This document shows positions 49,736 to 61,394 of a stretch of 64,000 nt of DNA, piece by piece (position 1 is the stretch's first letter; the number at the start of each line of letters is the position of its first letter). A program made the translations under genes and the position numbers. The stretch covers positions 112,815 through 176,814 of the forward strand of contig KQ965836.1 of assembly GCA_001574975.1 (NCBI GenBank), given 5' to 3'. The DNA is from Gonapodya prolifera JEL478. Its lineage: Eukaryota; Monoblepharomycota; Monoblepharidomycetes; Monoblepharidales; Gonapodyaceae. The notes below the pieces were generated by a model. The model was not told the DNA's origin. It saw nothing but the letters and a program-made list of their open reading frames with translations, and made no database searches.

Positions 49736-51308
49736 ATGGCTTCGTCCTCATCGCTATCATTGTTGCATTTGCCAGTACGTACGCTGTTCCGCGTCTGTTG
49801 GCGTCCCGCTGGACTACCTCCACACCGCTCACATATATTGCATAGGACGAACTCCTCGTCGAAATCGTCTCTTCCCTGTTCGCAGACTCGCATCTCCTCA
49901 GGCTCTGCCTCTCGTGCCGTCGCCTCGCGCGGCTTCTCGACGAGCCGCATGTGTGGCGTTCGAGGATCGCCAAGAGGTGGGGTGACAAGCACATATCTGA
50001 AGACAAGGATAAAAAGGAAGCGTATAAAATATTGTGTCAGTCATCTTTCAGTCGGTTCATGCACGAGAGCTCCCTGAACAGTTTGCAATTGCCTTGTAAT
50101 CTCGTCGTTTCATATCTACAGCTTCGCTTTTCGTGCCGGTGGAAAAGTTTTCTATCGCCGACTTGGATGGATATCATTGGATATACTCTGCGGACTACAC
50201 AAGGTGAGGAATCTTGTTTGCCCTTGCATATGCACAACGTTAAAACTAATGCATACAACTGCAACATCAGTCCCACTGGGTTTGCCGCAACACTCAATGC
50301 TGCCGTTTGGTCCATCAAGGTAAGAGCGCACAAATGATTTTTATTCTCTTATCATACTAACACGGGGGACGTGCATCTACATAGCTTTCCACCACGTTGG
50401 ACAACGTCACACCCGGCACGTACCTCCCCATCTTCTACATCTCCTTCACGTTCAGCCCTGCCAACATTAAGGACATTGTGTGCGAGACCTGGGTGGAACT
50501 GTACGACGACGTTATTTCTGACCCAGAGGAGGAATGCATCTCGTCGTACAGCATTCTCGAGGAGGACGAGGCCCAGCCCTCTCGAGCTTCAAGCAAGGCA
50601 GGCACAGGCGCAGGCGCAGGCGCATCATCCAAGAGCCTCTGTGTCACTCCCAAATCCGTCTTCTCGTTCTCCCACGGCAACGACGTCCGGTCGCCCTCGG
50701 GGTACAAAAGCAGTCTCCTCCTGCTCTTCCCCGAGACCAACGAGTGGATCTGCGTCGCCCCCGACGCCAAACGCGCCCCAACCAACAGCTTCGTTGTTGT
50801 CCCAGAGGTCGTGACCATTTCCAAGACTGCCACTGACAACGTCGGCGAACCGGCCCCCGCCCGATCGTGCCGCGTCCGCCACGCCCGTGTACACGCTCGA
50901 GTCTACAACCGCTCGTCGGACTTCAAGCGCGGCCTCCGCATCGCTGGGTTCGAACTCATCCGCGTGCCCGACGTCGGCGACTCCCCCGCGCGCAAGGAAG
51001 CCCTGGACGCGCTCACGCCACGGGAGCCCGAGTACGGAGCGCGGTACGTCCTGGACACACGCGTGTTTTGGAACGAGCGGGACATGGCGTGGTACTTGGG
51101 CCGGCTTAAGCCGCGTGTTACGTGCGCCTATACCCTGCGTGTGGTGAAGGCCGTGGGAGAGGCGGCCGGGAAGATGAAGCGGCGCATCAAGGAGTTCCCG
51201 GATCGAGTGCGCGGGGTTAAGGAGGCGCTGGTGATGCATCGGAGAGAGGCGCCGGATGGGGGGACAGGGCTCCCGAAGACGGATGAGCACGTTGTGGTGG
51301 TGCCGTGA
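49736..51308 (+). CDS. F-box protein, tandem paralogue A
   Basis: Exon 1 (49736-49774) ends LLHLP and exon 2 (from 49846) begins DELLVEIVSSLFADSHLLRL and CLSCRRLARLLDEPHVW, so an intron splits a canonical LPDEL F-box. Exon 2 runs to 50319 (ending AAVWSIK). Exon 3 (50385-51308) begins LSTTLDNVTPGTYLPIFYIS. This last part is a conserved domain shared with the next gene; I cannot name it. It contains a Ser/Gly/Ala low-complexity loop (about 50580-50630) and RNRSSDFKRGL-like basic segments, and ends at the TGA at 51306-51308. The likely role is SCF substrate adaptor. A long poly-T tract (about 51393-51410) follows the stop. Confidence 0.7.
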
Positions 51309-51583
51309 TTGGCATGAGCATACCACCGCACCTTTATGCGGGTACAAACTTCTGGGGCGACGATTATGTTATATTCTTGGGTGCTTTTGCTTTTTTTTTT
51401 TTTTTTTAATGAATTGCTTTTCTTCTGCGATGTATTCATACTTTATGTCAACTTAACTTCAGTTTCGTCAGTGGAAAAATGAAAGCCCACCCATTTGGTC
51501 CCAAACTTCTTTTTCATTCATCCGATGAAATTTGAGGGTTTGTCGCACTGACCACGACCGAAGGGGTTCAAAAGAGGCCTCAG

Positions 51584-53289
51584 ATGCAAGATTCCGCGAA
51601 CATGGATACGAGCATAACGATCCAGGTCCCTCCGCACGCCCGCTCCACACTGAAATTCGCGTCCAAGATGTCCATGCTCGTCTTACCCGTAAGCTGCAAA
51701 CCTTTCCCGGATTGGTTTCACGGTGACCAATCCCTGCGACCTGTTCACCGTTTCTCCACACCTCGACCACCTAGGACGAGCTTATCGTGGCCATTATGGA
51801 GAGACTGGCAGCGGACGCTCATGTTTTGCGGGTGGCCTTGAGCTGCAAGCGAATATCCAGGCTACTATATGAGCAGAAGTTGTGGAGGCTGCGGGCCGCC
51901 CGCCGGTTTGGGAGCCAGGACGGATCCGGAGGGCTGGGGAATACAGACTGGAAGATTGCTTACCGGAACCAGGGTGAGTCTTGCTCGTGGATGGGTTGAC
52001 TTCTTGTATATTTTAATCACTCAATGCGGTGGACAAACAACATTCAGGCACGCTTAGGGTCCCAGCGAGCAAGATCGACGTTCCGTTAGCCCGACATAGC
52101 ATTCAGCAGTGGCTCGTGGGGAGTGTGACAAGGTTAGTCGGACATGGGTGTGACAATGTCACCCGGTGAAACAGCCAAGCTGATTGAATTTGTCTCCTCC
52201 CAAGCCCCACAAAGGAAGCTCTGATATTTAATACTTTTCGGTCACTTGAGGTGAGATCTCTGAGCTCGCGAGTCAGGTCATTCCGCCACCTCAGTTCATC
52301 CCATTCTGGATAAGCTGTGGATGTCGCTCGACAACGTCCCGCCGGGAATCTACCTCCCTGTTTTCCACGTGTCGTTCACACCGTTTGCCAGTGGTCTTAA
52401 GGATCTCCAGTTCCACTCCTGGGCGATACCTTCCGAAGATGTCAAGAACCGATTTGGTACTGCCTCATCAAAGGTCCGTGTGACCGCGGTTCAGATGGCT
52501 GAAAGGGGACCAGTGACGCCAACGACGCCAAACAAAGTTGGCAATTGGAGCATGTCTGACATTTGCAAGTTTTCATTTTCCGGGCGGACCTCGTCGCAAA
52601 CAAAACTTTCAGCGAGGTCATTAAAGGAGACGGAATGGACCATGTTGACAGCACATATTCCCATCTCCCAGCCACTGATCATCCCCGAGATAATCCACCT
52701 CCAGAATGGCAACCGTGTCGAGAAAGTTCACTTGCGCGCGGCAACGGTCCGAGCCTGGATCTCCCACCCTGACAACAGTGAAAAGTGGGGTCTCAAGGTT
52801 GGCGGCTTCCAGTTGTTTCGGATCGATGATACAGCGCGATTCGACCAAGTGATAGACAACGCCGAGGAAACGTCCAGGACTATCAAGGTGAACCAGCGGT
52901 GGGACGTACTTCGGTCGGCACTTATGAGTCCAGACTTTTCCAAACAGATATCCAACTCAACAAGCCGGGATGTTGGGGAGAATTTCGAGCTGGTGGACAA
53001 AAATAAGCGGATCGCCCTGGAGTTCAGGGATTATTCAGCCATCAAAAAGTACACTACAGACCTTCGCGATGGACCCAATCGCTCAAAGAGGCGAAAAGGG
53101 CGGTCGAGGTCTCTTTCTCTTGGGCGCGACCGCTCACTGTCACGAGGACCACAGAGATCGAGATCTCGTGGTGTTGCTAGTGACGGGAGGAGTAGTCGAA
53201 GGAATAGCGATACAAGAAGGAATAGCGATACTACTGGTCAAGGAATTCGTCAGACCTTGTCGACGTTGGTGGACGCCTTCGTTTCCTAA
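51584..53289 (+). CDS. F-box protein, tandem paralogue B with SR-like tail
   Basis: Same plan as the preceding gene. Exon 1 (from 51584) ends MSMLVLP and exon 2 (after an intron) begins DELIVAIMERLAADAHVLRV and ALSCKRISRLLYEQKLW, with the F-box split at the identical place. After small exons the shared domain reads MSLDNVPPGIYLPVFHVSF and WGLKVGGFQLFRIDD. The last part differs: a basic Arg/Ser tail (RSKRRKGRSRSLSLGRDR and RRNSDTRRNSDT repeats) and stop at 53287-53289. The exon joins around 52060-52320 are uncertain, and an ATG at 52321 could mislead a gene finder into a shorter model. The SR-like tail suggests a nuclear location (inference). A poly-T tract follows the stop here too. Confidence 0.68.
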
Positions 53290-53713
53290 ATGTTTTTTTT
53301 TTTATTGTTCTGTCGGTTGCACAATTCAATTGATTTTTCATGTGAGATATTATTTCCTTCCTTAACTACCGGACTTCCTGGCGAGTGTGACCCCCGAAAT
53401 TTGAAAATGTAGAGATTGGGAATGGGCTCAGAATGGGCGCGATGGGTGGATGAAGAACCCACGCGGCAAATATGGTGGTGAAGTGGTTACCCGAAAGTTA
53501 TGCATAAATGGCCGTAATTGTAAAATGAATCAATGAGAAGTACGCTAATTAGTAAAAGCGTACAATTCAATTCTGCAGTGATATATGATCAAAACTGGCG
53601 TACGATTACATGCGATGCAATGACTTGAGCCGTTCCAGGTCCACCACCAACCAAAAAAATTTACTAAGAATGATGAAGCGAGCTGATGCACGTTCACGGG
53701 AATTAAAACAAGT
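53290..53713. other. Convergent 3' spacer
   Basis: Spacer between the F-box gene (+) and the kinesin gene (-). Starts with a T-rich run after 53291; no gene seen. Confidence 0.4.
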
Positions 53714-56700
53714 TCAACTGGCGGTTCCGCCGACAGATAGTTTGCCACCTCTCAGTGGCTTGGCGATTTTGCTGTGAGACCACAGCCACCCTTCTCGAGG
53801 AGATGTAGGATTCGCTTGAGCTGCAACTGTAGTAACGCATTCGATTAAGTCTAAGCATTTGGAGTGCATTCCCCAAAACAGGTGCAAGACGCTCACTCGT
53901 TGCTTCCTGCAGTTTTTGTCTCAGTGTTGTGAGCTCCTGTTCAAACCTGCACGTCAAAATATTTTGAGGATTATACAATTTGGATCACAATCGTCAGCGA
54001 AGACTCACCTGTGTTGCTGGTCTTTGAACTTCTCCTGAGTATCCTGAAGTAAAATCTCAAGTGTCTGGATCCTCTCATTACGAGCTGCAAGCTTGCGGTC
54101 CGCCATTGTGAGCTCCTTTTTGAGATTTTGGTTCGACTCAATGAGTTGCCGCTGAACGGTTGTGAGCTGCTCGAGATTACGTTCCAAAAAGGCGAGCTTC
54201 CGCTGCTGTTCACGGTTAGCGCCACTTCCGATGGCTTTTGTATATTGTTCTCGCGTCTCATCGAGTGAAACTTCGAGTTCGATGACCTTTCATAGAATAC
54301 ACTTGTAAGACAAAATGGTTTTTGACGGGGACTACTATGTGAAACTCACTCGATCCACTCTTTGTTGCAGGTTCTGCATCAAGCGCTTCTTCATGGCATC
54401 AAAATCGACAAGTTGCTGCGCCTGCAATGGGGATGACAGTGTTGTCCTGAGTGCATCAAACTAGCATAATACTCACCATCTGCTTTTTAATCTTCTCAAT
54501 TTCTTCTTCCCGCTTCGCCAGATCCATGGCTTTAGCGACATCACCATGAGAAGCGCTTTCGCTCAACAATTTGTGCAAATCCTCAATCTCCTTAGCACGT
54601 TTCACAGCTAAAGCATTTGCATCTCCAAGTTCCTCCTCCTTTTTCGAAAGTTCTCGCCGAATGGATTCGAGCTCATTTTGCTGTTGTTCTTGTTTCAGAT
54701 TGTATTGTACCTCAATCTTCGCCTGTTTTGTAAGCGAACAAATTGTTTCACTTCAGGCGCACTGATGTCAACAAAGAAATCAAATTCACCTTAAGCTCGA
54801 CGAGGTCATGTTCGCTCGCCGTGTTCTCTTCCTCGACTACAATGGAAGTCTGAAGCACTTCTTCAAAGTCAGCTTCAAGCTTCTCATACTTCGCTTCCAC
54901 CTCGTCTAGTCTCTGCCTTAGTGCAATATTTTCGGCTTGAGTAGTCTCAAGCATCGAAGATAATGTTATGAGTCGAGCCGCAAGTTCGGGGTTTGCGACT
55001 GTTTCTGTACGTTCTGCTTCGTCGGTAGCACTGGTAATTCCTTCATTCAGTGTAGGCTGTGGTGTGCTATTCCCAGATTTTGAGACAGGCCCATTTACTG
55101 AAACGTGGAGGTTCCCTTCCGAATCCGTTGCGGCCTCCAGTCTCTGAAGAGCCTCACGAATCTGTTGCTCTCGAACTTCGAAGTTCACCTTCAAAATCCG
55201 AAAATAAATACCCAAAATTGTGATTAACAATGGGGGTACTTACACCGGGCGAGAGTTCCGCAACGACCTTGATTAATTTCTCTACCCGTCGTCGGTCCTT
55301 GTCAGACGAGCTTGCCGCCTTGGACTGCCGCGCCAGAACATCTTGCAGCTCTTCGTTTTCTCTCTAGAAGCAAAACATTTTTGCATGAGTGCGATTTGCT
55401 ATTGAGAGCATGATGATGCATACGATCAAAGTTGCAACTTCGTCCTCTGCGGCAAGTTTTGCCTCCTGCAACCCATCAACAATAATGCCTCTTTCCTTCA
55501 ATTCGTATTCCAGTGACTTAATCACGGATGTCATCTGTTCCACTTCTTCCTTGAGTGCATCAACAATCAACCCATTTGAAGTCATGTCCATTACCCCGAC
55601 AGCGGTGCGCGCTTCTGCCAGTTCCCGCCTTAAAGCCTCCAGCTCCCTCTCCTTTTCTGCAAGTTGATCCGCGAGCTCATTTTCCCTCGCATACAGGTTC
55701 TCATCGGTCTCTGACGGCAAAGTGGGAAGACTACTGGTGGACAAATTGGCTTCATCGGACATCGTCGGCGTCGTAGGCCGACCAGTGGCAACAGTTGTGA
55801 CGGAGGCTGCTGATGAAGGGCGGTGGGGTACCAAGGTAGAAGGTGAAGAGTGAACAGAACCGGTGGGAGTAGGTGGAGGGTTCGGCAACCCGCTTGTAGC
55901 ATCCTTCCCACGAATTCGACTGGGAGTTTGCTTCTCTGGTGGCACATTTCCACCTTGGATGTTTCGGGTCAAGAAAAAGTGGGGAAACGTCTTGGAGTGC
56001 CCTCACTTACCACCACGCCACACTGTGATCTCTTCTTCTAAGCCAGTGGAGTACCGGCGCACAAACTCCAGCTCCTCCTTCAGTCCCTTCAAAACTTTTT
56101 TTAGCTCGGATACGCTCATCTCCACGTTGACATGCGCACGGTTCTGGATGCATTTCGCTCGCATCCCAAATCGAAGAGTGGAGATTGTTTCGTCAGAGTT
56201 CGAGGTGGATGGCGAACAACAAGTGATTAGAGTAGTTTTCGAATTCCCGCCAATGGACTCTTGGAGGATGCGAGTGAGCTTCGAATCACGATATGGAATA
56301 TGCGAAGACTTATTGGGGTCGAGGATGTCAGCGTTTCCTCCTGGTATCCTGGAGTGTCCCATTAAGCCTACCTTTCCATCTGTCAGGGCGTTTATCACGT
56401 TCCCCAGTGCGCTCAAACTCTTGTTGATCTTTTTAGCCTCCTCGAGCACCTGCCCCGTCGCGCCAGTCTTGGAGACTTTCTCCGATCCTGCCAAATCAAC
56501 CAAGTACAGCCGCCCCGACTTGTTCGATCCCGTCTGCAAATTTCGTTGCGTGATTGTAAGAAGAAAGATGGAGTGCGAACGGGAGGACGCTTCGTTCATG
56601 TCTGGACACCACAAGCAATTCCCCCTTAGCGAACAAAGCGAGGTATCAGAACATTCAGGCTTTACTCACTGGTCTCAGCCGTTTGCCGGTTCGCCATTCC

Positions 56701-57758
56701 TCTCCGCATGATCTCGTACACCTCGCCAATCTCCCCCACATAGCATTCCAGTAGACCCTTCACATAGACGCCTCTTCCCTTATCTTCATGAATTGGAAGA
56801 TTGTCGGAGGTCGCTGGAAGAAAACGGGACCGACAAATTGGAAACAGTTTACATTTGTTGGTGTGTCAATACCCAAGAAACTCACGATTCAGCAAATCTC
56901 TGATCTTCTCCATGTAAATTTCCATAAAGCTGCACTTGACCGTAAACTCCATCCACTCGGGGCTGGACTCGATGGTACCAAATACGCTCTCCACGATGCG
57001 GGGCACGAGCCCTCTCTCACGCCCATCAATGTCGGGCCCCATCATCGTGTACGTCTTCCCGGCCCCAGTTTGTCCGTACGCAAAGAGCGTCCCGTTGTAC
57101 CCGTGCATGACATCCTGCACTATGGGCAGCGCGGCGTGCTGGAAGAGCTCGGTTTGGGAGGATGTGGGGGAGAGGACGAGGTCCGACGTGAAGACCAGCG
57201 GGTCTCGAGAAGTGTTTGGGATCTGCGAGAGAGGGAGTTATTGTGAGTGCCCCCGGCGCGGGTCGGAGTCCCAAGCGGGTGGTCGAGATTACGTTCATCC
57301 ATCGTTTCTCTCCTTCCCGTCCACACTTCCAAACCCTTCCCGAACATAACTCAAACCCCTCCACATCTCGCCCATTGCCCGCCAGCCACCACACCGGTCC
57401 AACAGCGAGAAATCGTGACACGCGCGGTGTTGTCCCTTCCCGAACCGCGAGGTCCCTCTCTCACACCTCCGCGACCAACGTACACACCTCAATCTGCACG
57501 CTGTCGTCGCCCAGAAATTTTGCGCACTGCAAGCCGCCCTCACTGCGCGGGAGGGGACGAGCGCGCGCGAGGGAATTGCGGTGCAGTTCAGTGATTGCAG
57601 CGCGGAACAGAACAGGAACCGGAGACAGGTCAGCTGCACGGTGGGACGATTCGGTACGACGCGATGTATACGCACTCGAGCTCCTTTTTCGAAAGCGGGC
57701 GAAACCGCGTGATAACGTTGATCGAGTCCCGAGCTGTCGATTGTTCCGCCATCGCCAT
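53714..57758 (-). CDS. Kinesin-1 heavy chain
   Basis: Plus-end-directed microtubule motor for organelle and vesicle transport. The ATG at 57758 (alternative 57752) leads to [16 protein letters not shown]. The motor has [12 protein letters not shown] (P-loop), [11 protein letters not shown] (switch I), [18 protein letters not shown] (switch II) and [16 protein letters not shown], then the neck. Coiled-coil exons follow, including [57 protein letters not shown] and [18 protein letters not shown], hallmark kinesin-1 stalk blocks. The tail has [11 protein letters not shown], the IAK autoinhibition motif, before the stop at 53714-53716. The coding frame stays open across a probable 63-base intron (56309-56371) inside loop [12 protein letters not shown]; translated, it would add 21 residues not found in the family. 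There is a Pro/Ser/Thr-rich hinge at about 55690-55960. Confidence 0.93.
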
Positions 57759-58119
57759 CGTGCGCCAATCCCGCGTCCGTCCCGTGACTTTCCTCAAGAC
57801 GTGCGTCTGAGACCACAGGCGCTCCGGTGGCTGGGAGGTGGACGAGGGGATTGTTCAAGAAAGAGTGGGGACTGTTATTCGTTTTGAACAACTTCATGTT
57901 TCACTTCCCGCCGCTACACTTCTTACTGCACATCTCAGTTGTTCGCTTCTCACCACACTTGTGCGTTGTTTCACCTCTCAAACCCCTCCTTACTCCACAT
58001 CTCACCCCTCCTCCCACTTCCCACTCATCTTCGCACTTCGCACTCCTCCTCCTACTTCCCACCCCACACTCTTCCTCACCACTGCCACTTCCCACTCTTC
58101 CACCACACCCTCCCGCGTA
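57759..58119. other. Spacer between RPP40 and kinesin genes
   Basis: Strongly CT-rich on the plus strand (about 57960-58120). Contains the kinesin promoter and the 3' end of the RPP40 gene. The long plus-strand open frames across it are composition artefacts. Confidence 0.4.
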
Positions 58120-59729
58120 TCACCCATCCACCGCGCCCTCCCACGCCGTCTCGCCCTCCACGCCCTCCCACCACACCGCGCCCCCTACCTTCGCGTCCTC
58201 GCCTCCACTTCCGCCTTCAAGCACGGTCGCGACATGCACACCCGCAACGTCGCTCCCCGTGTCGCGCTCAGCGGTACCGAACGACGTGGGCGAGGATGGG
58301 TGGCCGTGGATGACCAGGGCTGTGAATGGGATTGAGGCGGGGAGAGTGCTGGTGGGTGGGTGGTAGTGTCAAAGAACAGGGTCAGACACAATAGCGTGCG
58401 ACGGGAACGTAACTTACCACAAGGCATCCAAAAACCTCAGCACAACCTCCACGGGTACCAGACCCTGGAGTTGGAGCAGGTGACCCTCCTTGGGCGACGA
58501 GGGCGCAGGTGGTGGCATGACGGCGACAAAGGGGTCGGGTTGGTCGAACGCTTGGACTCTGTGTGGGCGGTTTGTGCACTGGATGGAGACGCGGCGGACG
58601 TGGAAGAAGCGGAAGGAACGCACCTATCGGCCCCAGAAACAACCATTCCAAGCCACTCATGGAGCGCTCCCGCGCGGTATCGCCACTCGGCGTCCAGGTT
58701 GTCGGGTTGAAAGAAACCTGCTAGGTTCGGGACGGCCACGGCGGGGAGCAGGGTGTGATTCAGCGTGAGTGGGACACGTCGGGATGTAGGGAGGGCGAGT
58801 GGAATGGTGCGGGCGGTTTCTGGGGGGAAGGGATCGTTGAATGTCGGGGGGTCCGACTGCCCATCCTTCAAGAGACTCCAATCTCCCTCCAATTCAATTC
58901 ATTGAATTCGCTTCCGGCGGGCTCCTGGGTCTTGAGCGCTCTAAGCTTCCTGCCTCGCGCTTGTTGCCCTCTGGCCCCCCAGCCGAACCAATCCCCCACA
59001 AACCCACCTTCATCCCAGGTTACACCAACGAAGCCATATTTTCCATCCAAGCACCTCTTCAATCCCTCTTTGACCCTCTCGTACGCCTTTAGGCCCTGTC
59101 TGAACCCTCGTCCGACATCCACATCGATCGCGTACTCCTCCCCCCGCTGACCGACCTGGGCGCGGCGTCCCGTGACGCCCATGGAGTGGTATACAGGGCG
59201 GGGGAGACGCATGTGGAGCGTGCGAGAGTGCAGGGAGAGGTGGAATCCGGGCGGTGGGTGGACAAGGAGGGATGGTGTTGCTGGTTGTAGGATACGGTGG
59301 TGATGATGATGATTGAGCTACCAAGAAACGATTGGGCAACTGTAGCGCGGTGGGTCTTGCTCACCTTTCTCAGCGACTGAGTTCAAAAACTGCTCGTCGA
59401 GGAGAGCCGTGATGTCGCATGCGTCCGCGACAGAGTAGAAGCACTCGTCAGGCAAGGCCGCCTTCAACTTGGCGATCAGCTCGGCGGCATACTCTGCGGG
59501 TGCGGGCACAAAGACTTGGACCTGCAATCGCAATCGGCGGCGTCGGCGTGAGTCTCCGGAGTCTCCGGAGTTATGGGTTGATGGTACCAAGAGCAGAGTG
59601 TTGTGTCACCTTCGACACGAATCGAATCGCCCTGATGGTCTTGTGCAGCGGCTTCTGCGGATGCGCGATCGGCGCGCACGACAGCAGCAGCGTAGCGGGG
59701 GGCGGCGGATGCGATAGATATATGGGCAT
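58120..59729 (-). CDS. RPP40: RNase P/MRP subunit RPP40
   Basis: A protein subunit of nuclear RNase P and RNase MRP, for tRNA 5' processing and rRNA maturation. Exon 1 (59729-59610) begins MPIYLSHPPPPATLLLSC. Exon 2 (59521-59365) reads VQVFVPAPAEYAAELIAKL and ALLDEQFLNSVAEK, like the YYxVxxLPLxELITPEFI region. An exon near 59220-59000 has RLPRPVYHSMGVTGRRAQ and YAIDVDVGRGFRQGLKAYE, matching the L(D)KxTYExxGLxGxxSQF...IDL stretch. Next comes WRYRAGALHEWLGMVVSGAD, like ALELFDWLGAVFSNVD. GHLLQLQGLVPVEVVLRFLD matches the family's ...GFILPEKICLLLE. The last exon has ALVIHGHPSSPTSFGTAERD, ending at the TGA (58120-58122). The order and motif chain match human RPP40; single residues are divergent. 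Confidence 0.75.
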
Positions 59730-60035
59730 GAGAAAAATAGTGTGATATGATTTTTTCTTCGCGCAGATAATAAAGAATAATTAGTTATGCGCTGTTCCAC
59801 TGACAGGTTGTCTGTCCGTGGTAGAGGGAATCGTCTGCAGACAGAGTGTGGTGTTTTTGTGACTCTCTGTGAACACGATCAAGCAGGGAATGAACCGAGT
59901 GCATAGTACCTGGTGCACTGGAACTCTGGAGCACTCGTCAAATTTGCTCACCATTCACCGGATATTCAAATTCGCCGAAGCAAATGAAGCGGAAACAATG
60001 AAGAATTAATTTATGAGCAGTAGAATCCCGGAAAC

Positions 60036-60305
60036 CCCATCTGAGGCAGAATTTTATACCGTTGGATTTCCCCCACCACATAACGAAGACACATTACTAA
60101 TCTATACACATTATTATTCCACTTTTATTCACGTTTTGTCGTCAAATGTATTCAGAGGAATAAATTTTGGAAGGGATTGCAATCGGGATATAAACTTGGG
60201 AATGAATAGCGAATTAGTTTGCGATATTTTGAGGAGCTCATAGTGCGCATACAGCACCTCATCTCCTTTGCACCGGTCGCCTCACCTCCGACGTCAAATC
60301 CGATG
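60036..60305 (+). repeat. Inverted repeat, left arm
   Basis: Shares with the reverse complement of the right arm, in order, gttggatttcc, ccaccaca, aacgaaga, ttattccacttttattca, attttgaggagc and gtcgcctcacc. The arms are diverged with small gaps. The interval between them is about 185 bases. Confidence 0.7.
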
Positions 60306-60489
60306 GGCCGGGCCCCATGGTGCTAGCCTCGTGTCATGGCAAACGTTGTCGGGATCACAGTAGTGTACGTCTCTGAGGACGAACTCCGTCCGCTCATAAG
60401 GGACGACTACTCAGAACACGAAGGGAGGTACTCGCTTTTGCACAACGAGAGATGACAACAATGTGGACATTCGGTTGGTCAGGCGAGAT

Positions 60490-60723
60490 GACGTTGGATA
60501 TATGTCGGATGGTGAGGCGACTGGTGTGAGAACACCGTTCGCTCCTCAAAATTTATTCGCAATTTATACCGCAACTCCAATCCCCTTTTGTTCAAAGATT
60601 TTTTAATCAGAATAAATTTGCTCACGAAACTTGAATAAAAGTGGAATAAAAGTGTGCACAAAGTTGGTAATATATCTTCGTTGTGTGGTGGCGGAAATCC
60701 AACAGTAGAGAATTTGGGTAGCC
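60490..60723 (-). repeat. Inverted repeat, right arm
   Basis: Diverged inverted copy of 60036-60305; for example, its reverse complement reads gttggatttccgccaccaca followed by aacgaaga, and later attttgaggagcg. Confidence 0.7.
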
Positions 60724-60909
60724 GGTTTGGGGGTGAGGAGTCGGAAGGGGATGCCGCGGAGGTGGCTTGAAAGTACTTTTATGTTCGCAAGTCATCACAC
60801 ATTTCCAAAGGAAAGCATTCTGCAAGCCCACTAGGTGTGATGAAAAGATTGCTTGCTGGGAGAGTGAGATCGAGCATCAATGACCTGATGTTGTCAATTC
60901 CCACAAACA

Positions 60910-61143
60910 GTGTCAAGTACATCACATATTATGCTTACTGGAGACATTGCAATGGATGACGGGGATAGGGAAGAGGGACAGGTTTCAAGCAATGAAGACA
61001 ACGAAGTGGAGTTGGAGGAGTGTGTGCACCTTAATGGGCCAATCCTGGACTACCCAAACATGGAGGTGGCATCCCAAGCAACTGTTGTTGGTCTGCCTTT
61101 TGACATGAATCGCGAGCCGTTATTGCAACCAGTGTCACACTGA
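60910..61143 (+). CDS. Short acidic open frame, doubtful
   Basis: A 77-codon open frame with an acidic stretch (DDGDREEGQVSSNEDNEVEL). Not recognised. It may be an exon or remnant linked to the ParA-like sequence downstream; it ends where repeat copy 1 begins. Confidence 0.25.
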   Translation: MSSTSHIMLTGDIAMDDGDREEGQVSSNEDNEVELEECVHLNGPILDYPNMEVASQATVVGLPFDMNREPLLQPVSH

Positions 61144-61372
61144 CATTCAATAATGTGGAGTATATAGTGTTGTATGAGTGTTGGGTATTAGCTGCTGTGC
61201 CACTACTGTGGCCGCGGGTTTAGATGTGCACACCTGCAGGACGTGCCCTAAGTTTGGCATCACGTTCCTGCAGGTGAGTTCAATGCACATTACATCTTGC
61301 TATGTACATCTGATCATATATACACGTTCCTGCAGTTTAGAGGCTTGTGCAGCTCACTTAGGTTGTGTAGCA
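61132..61372 (+). repeat. ~240-bp direct repeat, copy R1
   Basis: Starts gtgtcacactgaca, continues gagtgttgggtattagctgc, ccactactgtggccgcgg, acacctgcagga and ttcctgcaggtgagttc, and ends ttgtgtagca. Highly similar to R2 and R3 in the same orientation. It lies just upstream of the ParA-like coding remains. Confidence 0.88.
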
Positions 61373-61394
61373 ACCAGGGCAACTGCATTACGCA

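Larger units (their letters stand above)
59730..60909. other. AT-rich spacer containing a large inverted repeat
   Basis: Base composition shifts clearly toward AT after about 59730. No gene is supported. The main feature is the pair of inverted arms listed below. The short open frames at 60013-60243 (+) and 60479-60831 (-) are the two arms read as protein and so resemble each other. Confidence 0.5.

Noticed and set aside
52321-53289. Stand-alone gene starting at the ATG at 52321
   Set aside because: The preceding F-box exon and the parallel structure of the upstream paralogue show this is the last exon of a longer gene.
57838-58366. Plus-strand open frames over CT-rich DNA
   Set aside because: They are antisense to the RPP40 last exon and its spacer; the Pro/Ser/His-rich translation reflects composition.
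60013-60831. Two small proteins on opposite strands that resemble each other
   Set aside because: They are the two arms of the inverted repeat read as protein, not genes.
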